Shown in pieces: positions 1-5,357 of a DNA stretch of 8,488 nucleotides. The stretch's first letter is position 1. Every line of letters starts with the position of its first letter. The stretch covers positions 77,208 through 85,695 of the forward strand of contig CP070808.1 in the NCBI GenBank assembly GCA_020343715.1. Reading direction: 5' to 3'. Under the pieces are notes generated by a model. That model was not told where the DNA came from. It made no database searches and saw only the letters and a list, made by a program, of their open reading frames with translations. The position numbers and the translations under genes were made by a program. The stretch is from Thermoplasmata archaeon. GTDB lineage: Archaea; Thermoplasmatota; DTKX01; GCA-020343715.

Positions 1-83
1 GCGTAGCAGGTCATGACCTCGTCTCTCAGGTCCTCGTCGCCGATCCGGCGCTCCTTCTCGTCCCGGCTCTCGGGAGGGCTCAC
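1..83 (-). CDS. Probable Fe-S (CCG/HdrD- or GlcF-like) subunit, 5' fragment
   Basis: Reading leftward from a GTG at 83-81, an open frame runs off the window edge for 27 codons. The GTG overlaps the TGA stop of the FAD oxidase (bases GTGA shared), and a near-perfect archaeal Shine-Dalgarno, GGGGGTGA, lies about 6 nt upstream at 90-97 on the minus strand. The visible peptide is charged and ends DEDLRDEVMTCYA at the edge. LRDEVxxCYxCG is how many heterodisulfide-reductase-type and glycolate-oxidase-type Fe-S subunits begin their first CxxCxxC cluster motif; only the first Cys is visible here. GlcD/DLD-type FAD subunits are commonly followed by such an Fe-S partner, which fits the translational coupling. 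That this is the partner subunit is inference from one Cys, the Tyr-Ala after it and the gene order. The frame and start are directly seen. Confidence 0.62.
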   Translation of the reverse strand, partial: MSPPESRDEKERRIGDEDLRDEVMTCY

Positions 84-1546
84 TCGCCCTCACCCCCGGG
101 AGGACGGGCCCCGTCGTCCCACTTCTTGCCGGTGTTCATGATGTACTGTGGGTCGAACAGCTCCTTGAGGGCCCTGTAATAGGCCAGGGCATCCCCCGCC
201 TCCAGCCTCATCGTGGCCCTCTTGATGTAGGTGTCGGACATGTAGGTGGTGGAGGTGCCACCCATCTCGATGGCCTTCTCTGACATCTCGACGACGAACG
301 CACGGAAGGCGTCCACCTGGGCCTGGTCATGGTAGTCGACGAAAACGGCGCAGGACAGTGAGAACCCGATGGAGTTCGGGTGCTCAAGGTACGCGTTCAT
401 CCCCAGGATGCTGAGGCCGTGCTTCTCGATGAGGGGCAGGAACGCCTCCTCGTAGAAACGCTCCAGCTCCCCCATGGGCACTCCCACGTCGGCGGCTCCG
501 AACTGTTTCTCCCCCTGACTTGCCGGCCACTTCTGCTGGAAGACCTCGAAGTCAAGCGTGTGCTTGGAGGTCCACCAGCTGTCCACGATGTCCCGCTCGG
601 CCACGACCTTGCCTCCGAACCTCTCCTCTCCAGCTCGCAGCACCCAGTCAGCTTGGAAGTCCACGACCTCCGGGTCGCCGGCGATGGAGAAGGCCATCAG
701 GGCGCCGGCCCACTCGGGGACCTCGGGCTCGTGGCCATGCTTGACAAGGTAGGCATGAGTGTAGAAATTTAGGCGTTGGCGGCAATTGATATGAGTGGCC
801 TCGAGACTGATCCCGGACCCTAGGCAGTGGGTCACAAGGTCAACGGCCTTGGTGAGGGATGGAAGTACTATCATCTCCACCCGACGGAACGGTGGCAGCG
901 GCTCGACCTTCAAGGTGGCCTCGGTAACGATGCCAAGGGTGCCCTCGGCTCCCACGAACAGGTCCTTGACCTTATAGCCCGAGGAGGTGAACCGGGTCTT
1001 GCGGTGCCCGAACTCAACTGCGTTGCCGTTCCCGTCCACCACCAGCACTGACAGGAGGGGCTGGAGTATCTTCCCGTGGCGCATCCCGAAGGTGGAGTCG
1101 TTGTCCGAGGCGATGGAGGAGCCCACGGTGCAAGACCACTTGGACTCGGGCAGGTGTGGCAGCCACAGGCCGTGGGGCTCCAGCTCGTCGTTGATGGACT
1201 GGAGGGTGGCCCCGGCCTCGACGCGGACGGTCTGGTTGGGCACGTCCACCTCCAGCACCTCGCCCATGGAGTGGGTGGCCAGAAGGATGCCTCCCTTGAT
1301 GGGCAGGGCGCCGCCCAGCATGCCCGTCATGCCCCCCACGGGGGTTATGGGAATCCCGTGGCGCATGGCCACACGGACGACCTCCACCACATGGGAGGTG
1401 TCCTCTGGCAGTACAACCACGTCGGGGACCACCTCCTCGCCGGGCCCCATGGGCGAGAAGTCCGAGCTGTAGGAGAACCGGTCGAAGTCGGCATCGAGAA
1501 CCCTGTCCGGTCCCAGGGCCTCCTTGAGCTCGTCGATGTAGGTCAT
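80..1546 (-). CDS. FAD-binding oxidase, GlcD/D-lactate dehydrogenase type (VAO/PCMH fold)
   Basis: A 488-residue flavoprotein of the FAD-linked oxidase family (FAD-binding type 4 domain plus C-terminal oxidase domain), normal in length. Residues about 40-215 form the PCMH FAD-binding domain. It shows VVLPEDTSHVVEVV (44-57), the loop PVGGMTGMLGGA (69-80, the usual PRGxGTxxxGGA position), VRVEAGATL (107-115), and LFVGAEGTLGIVTEATLKV (196-214), a family hallmark. The C-terminal domain ends FDPQYIMNTGK (464-474), matching the family's DPxxIMNPGK. Members oxidise 2-hydroxyacids such as lactate or glycolate and pass electrons to an Fe-S partner or quinone. The usual C-terminal HxGDGNxH and GEHGxG motifs are missing (LGMNAYLEH at 381-389, GGTSTTYMSDTYIK at 429-442), so the substrate should not be assumed. 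The ATG at 1546 was chosen because GGGTGGTG lies just upstream and the frame before it overlaps the hydrolase gene and has no family similarity. A TATA-like site lies 38 nt upstream. Confidence 0.9.
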   Translation of the reverse strand: MTYIDELKEALGPDRVLDADFDRFSYSSDFSPMGPGEEVVPDVVVLPEDTSHVVEVVRVAMRHGIPITPVGGMTGMLGGALPIKGGILLATHSMGEVLEVDVPNQTVRVEAGATLQSINDELEPHGLWLPHLPESKWSCTVGSSIASDNDSTFGMRHGKILQPLLSVLVVDGNGNAVEFGHRKTRFTSSGYKVKDLFVGAEGTLGIVTEATLKVEPLPPFRRVEMIVLPSLTKAVDLVTHCLGSGISLEATHINCRQRLNFYTHAYLVKHGHEPEVPEWAGALMAFSIAGDPEVVDFQADWVLRAGEERFGGKVVAERDIVDSWWTSKHTLDFEVFQQKWPASQGEKQFGAADVGVPMGELERFYEEAFLPLIEKHGLSILGMNAYLEHPNSIGFSLSCAVFVDYHDQAQVDAFRAFVVEMSEKAIEMGGTSTTYMSDTYIKRATMRLEAGDALAYYRALKELFDPQYIMNTGKKWDDGARPPGGEGE

Positions 1547-1580
1547 CGCACCACCCGGGCAGCCTGAATCGGTTAGCTGG

Positions 1581-1587
1581 ATATTAA
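1581..1587 (-). promoter_or_regulatory. Possible TATA box for the FAD oxidase gene
   Basis: On the minus strand the sequence reads TTAATAT, with CC following, about 38 nt before the oxidase ATG. A TATA box here would start transcription near 1558 and leave a leader of roughly 12 nt holding the GGGTGGTG ribosome site. The box overlaps the TAA stop (1586-1584) of the upstream hydrolase gene, so the two genes could also be read through as one transcript. The match is weaker than the TATA boxes at 3189 and 5338. Confidence 0.35.
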
Positions 1588-2504
1588 GATTGGTCCTGAG
1601 ACGGGGGAGCACCGGTCCCCTGACCCTTGTCTCCGGCCTGGGAGTCGACCCCCTTTTCCGGGCGACCCCCTCTCCTTCCCCGACGTCGTCCCCGGCGGCC
1701 CCGGGAGCGCCCCTCACCGGGGCCCTTGACGTGGATCCTGTCGGTGAGGCGGATGCGCATGAGGTCCTGACCCACCACCGTCTCGACACCGCTCTTCTTG
1801 GTGATCCACTCGGCCTGCATCGCCGGGTCCTCACGGAGCAGCTTCAGGCCCAGGTGGTTGAGGACGGCCAGCTCTGGCTTCACTCCGTTGACCAGCTCTG
1901 CGGCGTCCTCGGTGCACAGGTGGTGGTCTATGCGGGCACGCAGGGGGCGGGTGACCGGCACTATGAGCACCCGGACGCCCTTGTTCGCCTCGATGACGTC
2001 CTCGTGCAGGGTCGTGTCGGGCACGTAACCCACCTCACCGTTGGTGGTGGTTATGCGGAAGCCGACCGTGGTGGGGTCCGAGTGGTAGGCAGGTGTCGCG
2101 GTGACCTGGACGTGGCCCACCTCGGCCACGTCCCCAACCTTCAGCACGTGGACGTCGTCCACGGCGGCCTTGTGGTACTCCGAGACGGCGGGGCCGATGG
2201 TGCCATCCCCCTCCAGGACGCTTACGGAGCCCGCCAGGAAGCCTCTCTGGACGTGGGTCCCGTTGGTCATGGCCTCCAGCAGCACCTCGGCGTCGGTGTA
2301 GTGGTCGGGATGGCAGTGGCTGACCAGTATGCCGTCGGTGCGCATCGGGTCCAGCCTGGCTCGCTTCATCATGACCAGGGAGCCTGGGCCAGGGTCTATG
2401 TGGAGGGAGACTCCATCCTCTAGGTAGACGCCCCCCGTGGCCCTCTCCTGCGTCACGGTGGCGAAGCGGCCGCCCCCTGTACCCAGGAGGGTCAGCCGGG
2501 TCAT
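1584..2504 (-). CDS. Metallo-beta-lactamase-fold hydrolase with basic C-terminal tail
   Basis: A 306-residue protein. Residues 1-260 form a metallo-beta-lactamase fold with a two-metal site: HCHPDH at 63-68 (the HxHxDH signature), His141 in AYHSD, Asp163 in VPDT, and His217 in NHLGLK. A further His pair lies at 193-194 (RIDHHLC). The N-terminal strand LTLLGTGGGRF and the order of ligands resemble the RNase Z/YhfI branch of the superfamily, but no RNase Z exosite is evident, so nuclease versus small-molecule hydrolase cannot be decided. Residues 261-306 form a low-complexity, probably disordered tail beginning with an Arg/Gly block (GRSRGRRGRRRGRRGG, 265-280) and ending in a Gly/Ser/Gln-rich stretch. 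Such a tail could contact nucleic acid, though this is inference. The ATG at 2504 starts directly on the family's first beta strand; its ribosome site is weak. The stop lies 37 bp before the oxidase start, on the same strand. Confidence 0.87.
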   Translation of the reverse strand: MTRLTLLGTGGGRFATVTQERATGGVYLEDGVSLHIDPGPGSLVMMKRARLDPMRTDGILVSHCHPDHYTDAEVLLEAMTNGTHVQRGFLAGSVSVLEGDGTIGPAVSEYHKAAVDDVHVLKVGDVAEVGHVQVTATPAYHSDPTTVGFRITTTNGEVGYVPDTTLHEDVIEANKGVRVLIVPVTRPLRARIDHHLCTEDAAELVNGVKPELAVLNHLGLKLLREDPAMQAEWITKKSGVETVVGQDLMRIRLTDRIHVKGPGEGRSRGRRGRRRGRRGGRPEKGVDSQAGDKGQGTGAPPSQDQS

Positions 2505-2520
2505 GCCCCCGGCAACGACC

Positions 2521-2536
2521 TATTTCGTACAAAAAT
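2521..2536 (-). promoter_or_regulatory. AT-rich site: possible promoter of hydrolase gene or T-run terminator of DUF2148 gene
   Basis: On the minus strand the 50-bp gap holds ATTTTTGTACGAAATA. TTTTTGTA is centred about 28 nt before the hydrolase ATG, the spacing expected for a leaderless or nearly leaderless archaeal transcript, which would fit the poor ribosome site of that gene. The same five-T run follows the DUF2148 stop by about 20 nt and could equally end that transcript. It sits inside an imperfect inverted repeat, GCACA-TTTT-TGTAC on the minus strand. The two readings cannot be separated from sequence alone. Confidence 0.35.
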
Positions 2537-2554
2537 GTGCCGACAGTCCCTTCG

Positions 2555-3127
2555 TCACCTGTCGAAGAACGGGCTCTTGCCCACGGCGGCCAGGGGTATG
2601 CCCATGCAGAGGCCAGGGCCGACGAGACCCAGCTGGACGGCGATGACGGCGATGCGGTACATGATCCGGTTGTCCACGTTGTGCACCTGGGCCGTCTTGG
2701 CGGCGGAGCCCAGGGCGATGCCCAGGTCCAGGGACCGGAAGACGCAGGCGGGGGCGAAGTCCCCTGGCTCCACCTCCCTGCGGGCCCTCTCGAAGCCGGC
2801 GCAGTCGGCGTGGCCACAGGCCCCGCAGTTGAGCCCGATGGCGGGGTGGTCCAGGAGTCCCACCAGGAGTATGGCGTGGCAGCGGAGCACGCTCCTGCCG
2901 TCCCGGACGAAGTGGGCCTTGTCCTCGGCCTCGCCCTTGGCGATCATGGCCTCCCCCACCCGGGTCACGTCGTCGCCGGTCACCAGCCGGATCTCCAGGT
3001 AGTCCTGGCCCACGCCCTTGGGGGCGGTCCTGGCGGCCAGTGCCATCATACGGCCCACGTGCACCGTCGCCTGCTCGATCTCGGGTTCGCATCCCTCTCC
3101 GGTGGTCCTCTCTCCAGCGGGTTCCAT
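2555..3127 (-). CDS. DUF2148 domain protein with ferredoxin-like Cys cluster
   Basis: A 190-residue protein recognisable as the DUF2148 family ('uncharacterised protein containing a ferredoxin domain'), full length and of unknown function. The N-terminal half carries AARTAPKGVGQDYLE (31-45) and a VTGDD segment (49-53). The middle holds NCGACGHADCAGF (100-112): Cys101, Cys104 and Cys109, with Cys128 downstream in PACVF, a plausible set of four ligands for a 4Fe-4S cluster, similar in form to the CxxCGxxxCxxF motif of other 4Fe-4S domains. The C-terminal half has KTAxxHNVDNRIMYRI (144-159) and the family's ending GIPLAAVGKSPFFDR (176-190). No signal peptide is visible; hydrophobic stretches near 84-93 and 157-170 look like buried helices or strands, not certain membrane spans. 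It is divergent from the S8e gene across a shared 106-bp promoter region. The cluster type is inference. Confidence 0.88.
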   Translation of the reverse strand: MEPAGERTTGEGCEPEIEQATVHVGRMMALAARTAPKGVGQDYLEIRLVTGDDVTRVGEAMIAKGEAEDKAHFVRDGRSVLRCHAILLVGLLDHPAIGLNCGACGHADCAGFERARREVEPGDFAPACVFRSLDLGIALGSAAKTAQVHNVDNRIMYRIAVIAVQLGLVGPGLCMGIPLAAVGKSPFFDR

Positions 3128-3188
3128 GCCATCGCCGGCCTGGAGATGCCTTCAGGGGAGATAGACCCTTCCGTCGGAGGGCAATACC

Positions 3189-3196
3189 TTTAAATA
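3189..3196. promoter_or_regulatory. TATA box of the S8e-SRP19 operon, possibly shared with the divergent DUF2148 gene
   Basis: TTTAAATA, flanked by ATACC upstream, is the best TATA box in this 106-bp intergenic gap. On the plus strand it is centred 41 nt before the S8e TTG. Transcription would then start near 3219, leaving a leader of about 15 nt that contains the Shine-Dalgarno site. Read on the minus strand it gives TATTTAAA, 65 nt before the DUF2148 ATG, which would predict a leader of about 40 nt. Because TTTAAA is self-complementary, one box could serve both directions; a separate weaker minus-strand box cannot be excluded. Confidence 0.65.
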
Positions 3197-3222
3197 CCCA
3201 ACCTCTTATTGGGGTTCCGCAC

Positions 3223-3230
3223 GAGGTGAG
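3223..3230 (+). promoter_or_regulatory. Ribosome binding site deciding the TTG start of S8e
   Basis: GAGGTGAG is complementary to the archaeal 16S rRNA 3' end (CACCTC core) and ends 3 nt before the TTG at 3234. No ATG gives an S8e protein with the conserved N-terminus intact: the next in-frame ATG (3246) removes the M-A-x-W part of the conserved opening. The TTG start is therefore well supported. Confidence 0.8.
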
Positions 3231-3233
3231 CCA

Positions 3234-3617
3234 TTGGCACAATGGATGGGTAAGTCCCGACGGAAGATAACCGGCGGCCTCCGCAGGCCCAACCGCAAGA
3301 AGAGGCGGAGCGAGATCGGCCGGGAGAAGCTCTTCACGTCCGTCGGGGAGGAGAAGGCCTTCAAGATCCGGACCCGAGGCGGCAACTCCAAGATGCGCCT
3401 GGTCCACGCGGGGAAGGCCAACGCCATGGACCCCGCCACCGGCAAGGTCCAGTCCACCGTAATCACCACCGTGCTCGAGAACTCGGCGAACCGCAACTAC
3501 GTCCAGCGCAACTTCCTCAACAAGGGGGCCATCGTGCAGACCGAGCTGGGCGCCGCCCGAGTCACCAGCCGCCCCGGGCAGGACGGCGTCGTCAACGTCG
3601 TCCTCCTGGAGAAGTGA
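3234..3617 (+). CDS. rps8e: Small-subunit ribosomal protein S8e
   Basis: A 127-residue protein matching archaeal/eukaryotic S8e (eS8) over its full length. The opening MAQWMGKSRRKITGG is the family signature (MAxWxGKSxRKxTGG), followed by a highly basic stretch RRPNRKKRRSEIGRE (residues 17-31) that would contact 16S rRNA. The core has VRT-type strand KIRTRGGNSKMRLV and the conserved segment ENSANRNYVQRNFLNKGAIVQT, and the C-terminus ELGAARVTSRPGQDGVVNVVLLEK is typical. It starts on TTG behind a strong Shine-Dalgarno and its own TATA box. It is cytoplasmic and part of the 30S subunit. The SRP19 gene follows after 10 bp on the same strand, so both are probably on one transcript. Confidence 0.97.
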   Translation: MAQWMGKSRRKITGGLRRPNRKKRRSEIGREKLFTSVGEEKAFKIRTRGGNSKMRLVHAGKANAMDPATGKVQSTVITTVLENSANRNYVQRNFLNKGAIVQTELGAARVTSRPGQDGVVNVVLLEK

Positions 3618-3627
3618 ACCCGGGAGC

Positions 3628-3930
3628 GTGGCGTCCTTGGTAGGCGCCCGTGACGGCTACTACATCCTCTATCCCCAGTACTTCGACAGCCGCATCAGCC
3701 GCGGCGAGGGAAGGCGGGTGCCCCGGGACCAGTCGGTCAAGGCCCCCACGGCCATAGACGTCTTCCACGCAGCCCAGGCCGCGGGCTTCGACCCGGAGCT
3801 GGACCCCGACTCCCACCACCCTGCTTTCTGGTTCCACAAGGCGGGCCGGGTCCTCATCTCCGTGGACAACGTGGACGGTACCAAGATGGGGCTCATCAAC
3901 GTCATCGCCCGCTACATGAAGAAGCGGTGA
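3628..3930 (+). CDS. srp19: Signal recognition particle 19 kDa protein (SRP19)
   Basis: A 100-residue protein matching archaeal SRP19, which binds the tips of helices 6 and 8 of 7S RNA and prepares it for SRP54 during co-translational targeting of secreted and membrane proteins. Seen in order: YYILYPQYFDSRISRGEGRR (residues 11-30, the family's YPxYFD..xSRxxGRRV RNA-binding region), VPRDQSVKAPTAIDVFHAA, a HPAFWFHKAGRVLIS strand-turn, and the C-terminal helix INVIARYMKKR. The length is normal for archaea. The GTG at 3628 is the first possible start after S8e, but GGGAG ends only 1 nt before it; a TTG at 3637 has better spacing (10 nt) and would remove three residues. There is no room for its own promoter in the 10-bp gap, so it should be co-transcribed with S8e. 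The gene order couples ribosome and targeting machinery. Confidence 0.95.
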   Translation: MASLVGARDGYYILYPQYFDSRISRGEGRRVPRDQSVKAPTAIDVFHAAQAAGFDPELDPDSHHPAFWFHKAGRVLISVDNVDGTKMGLINVIARYMKKR

Positions 3931-3947
3931 GGATAAAATTGGAAGGC

Positions 3948-3973
3948 GGGGGCCGCCGGTGCCGGCGACCCCC
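3948..3973. terminator. GC-rich hairpin between convergent genes, possible bidirectional terminator
   Basis: GGGGG at 3948-3952 pairs with CCCCC at 3969-3973, and CGCCGG at 3954-3959 pairs with CCGGCG at 3962-3967, broken only by a C/A mismatch at 3953/3968. The loop is TG unless the inner pairs open. It sits in the 56-bp gap between the SRP19 stop and the end of the convergent TSP3-repeat gene. In the minus direction the stem is followed after about 7 nt by AATTTTATCC; in the plus direction no T-run follows. Archaeal termination usually depends on T-runs, so the hairpin may instead stabilise transcript ends. Confidence 0.5.
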
Positions 3974-3986
3974 TGTTGGTGATGGA

Positions 3987-5288
3987 TCAGATGTCAATCA
4001 GGTTGCCGTCCAGGTCCGTCCATGTCACCGGTATGTAGTCCACCTTCTCGTGGATCGAGGTGGTTATTTTGAGGACCGCCTCACCGGCACGGATGTCGTC
4101 ACCCAGGGTGCACGACACCTTGAACTTGCCATCGTTGCCCGTGACCACCACGTCCGAGATTGGCACGAACACGTCCCCCTGCTCGAGCCAGACCTGGACC
4201 TTCATCGAGGTCTCGATGGGCATCCAGTCGCCGGTGTCGCCACCGGTGAACTCGGTCTGGTTGAACTCCACATGACCCTCAATATTGAAGGGCACGCCCT
4301 TGGTCACTATTGGGGGGACGAAGGAGCTCTGGAACACGTTGTTGCTCCGGATGCGGGACCATGCCAGGTAGTCGGGCTCCCACGTGCGGGGGTCGATGTC
4401 GTCCCGCAGGTTGTCGTGATCGGTGTCCGCCATGTTGGGATTGGAGGTCTGCCACCCGTTCAAGGGGTTACCCTTGACCTCGCGACCATCGGTCACGGTA
4501 TCGTCGTCAGAGTCCCTGTCCTTCGGGTCGGTCCAGCCCAGGGGGAGCTGACCCTCAATGTAGATCCACTCCTCGAAGTTGGCCAGCCCGTCCATGTCTA
4601 GGTCATCGTAGTAGTCGGAGATGCCGTCCCCGTCGGTGTCCGCCCTGCGGGGGTTGGTCCCGGTGTAGCACCAGTCGAAGTTGTCCTTCATGCACTCCTG
4701 TCCGTCCAGGAGCCCGTCGTCGTCGGTGTCGGGGTCGTGGGGGTCGCACACCACCGCCACCTCGTAGCCGTCCAGGAGCCCGTCCTTGTCGGCGTCAGCC
4801 ACATCAGGATCACAACCGTAGAGGGGTTCGTGGATGTCAGGCAGCATGTCCTCGTCACGGTCGGGGAGCGGTATGTCGGGGGTGGGCAGCGGGGGAGGGG
4901 GGTCCACGTACATGTCCCCGTCGGGGTGCAGCGGGTCGGGGTCCGTCGAGTCGATGGGATAGGAGTCGTCGTCGGTGTTCGCCTTCAGGGGATGGGTGCC
5001 CACCTGCCACTCCTTGAGGTTGTCCCAACCGTCCCCGTCCATGTCGTACGTGTCGTCGTCGGGATTGGTGGGGTCCAGTCCGTACTTCACCTCCCAGCCG
5101 TCGGGGATCCCGCCCCCGTCGGTGTCAGGGACGAGGGGGTTGGACCCGGCCCGGAACTCGTCCAGGTTCCCCAGGTTGTCCCCGTCGGGGTCGGCCATTT
5201 TATCTGAGGGGTCGTTGGGACCCCACGCGGTCGCCGAGGCCGCGCTGACGATCAGGAACAGAGACACAATCAAGGCCATCTTCTTCAT
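3987..5288 (-). CDS. Secreted acidic protein with TSP3-type calcium-binding repeats
   Basis: A 433-residue protein. Residues 1-21 form a Sec signal peptide: MKKM, a hydrophobic core ALIVSLFLIVSAA, then a small-residue cleavage region around ASATA. Residues about 32-302 hold roughly ten thrombospondin type 3-like repeats of the form D-x-D-x-D-G-x-x-D (examples ADPDGDN 32-38, DMDGDGWDN 82-90, DADKDGLLDG 165-174, DTDDDGLLDG 187-196, ADTDGDGISD 216-225), which in this family bind calcium. A Pro-rich linker PPPPLPTP (130-137) divides the array into two blocks. Residues about 325-433 lack repeats and alternate hydrophobic and polar residues like an Ig- or CARDB-like beta domain. Five Cys (159, 181, 199, 207, 393) could form disulfides. 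No C-terminal membrane anchor or PGF-type sorting tail is seen, so it is probably released or held by other factors. GGTGGTGAT lies 5 nt before the ATG. The specific role and ligand are unknown. Confidence 0.9.
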   Translation of the reverse strand: MKKMALIVSLFLIVSAASATAWGPNDPSDKMADPDGDNLGNLDEFRAGSNPLVPDTDGGGIPDGWEVKYGLDPTNPDDDTYDMDGDGWDNLKEWQVGTHPLKANTDDDSYPIDSTDPDPLHPDGDMYVDPPPPLPTPDIPLPDRDEDMLPDIHEPLYGCDPDVADADKDGLLDGYEVAVVCDPHDPDTDDDGLLDGQECMKDNFDWCYTGTNPRRADTDGDGISDYYDDLDMDGLANFEEWIYIEGQLPLGWTDPKDRDSDDDTVTDGREVKGNPLNGWQTSNPNMADTDHDNLRDDIDPRTWEPDYLAWSRIRSNNVFQSSFVPPIVTKGVPFNIEGHVEFNQTEFTGGDTGDWMPIETSMKVQVWLEQGDVFVPISDVVVTGNDGKFKVSCTLGDDIRAGEAVLKITTSIHEKVDYIPVTWTDLDGNLIDI

Positions 5289-5337
5289 CTTCCATCACCA
5301 CCCTGTGACACTCAGACATGAATCTGGGCTTTTTCAC

Positions 5338-5345
5338 TTATATAC
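5338..5345 (-). promoter_or_regulatory. TATA box of the TSP3-repeat protein gene
   Basis: On the minus strand the sequence is GTATATAA, with TCGTATTAA just upstream as a possible BRE side. It is centred 53 nt before the ATG at 5288, predicting a start of transcription near 5315 and a leader of about 27 nt that ends in the Shine-Dalgarno GGTGGTGAT (5294-5302). This is the strongest TATA box in the window, and the palindromes at 5358-5377 begin 13 bp upstream of it. Confidence 0.75.
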
Positions 5346-5357
5346 TTAATACGACAC

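Noticed and set aside
1547..1834. 96-residue N-terminal extension of the FAD oxidase to an upstream ATG
   Set aside because: It lies in another frame of the hydrolase gene, is Arg/Ser/Pro-rich as expected of an off-frame GC-rich translation, and has no ribosome site. The ATG at 1546 has one.
1590..2423. 277-codon open frame on the plus strand
   Set aside because: It is antisense to the metallo-beta-lactamase gene, which has clear catalytic motifs. Open antisense frames are common in GC-rich DNA; no recognisable motif is present.
2520..3407. 295-codon minus-strand frame overlapping both DUF2148 and S8e
   Set aside because: It crosses two certain genes in other frames and reads as low-complexity Arg/Gly/Pro.
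3927..4601. 224-codon plus-strand frame after SRP19
   Set aside because: It overlaps the SRP19 stop by a few bases and is antisense to the TSP3-repeat gene. The peptide is Val/His/Gly-rich, the mirror of Asp codons in the repeats.
4400..5210. Short GTCGGGGTC/GTCGTCGTC-like DNA repeats, considered as a CRISPR or tandem repeat array
   Set aside because: They are the antisense of Asp-rich DxDxDG codons in the protein repeats; spacing is irregular and follows the protein.
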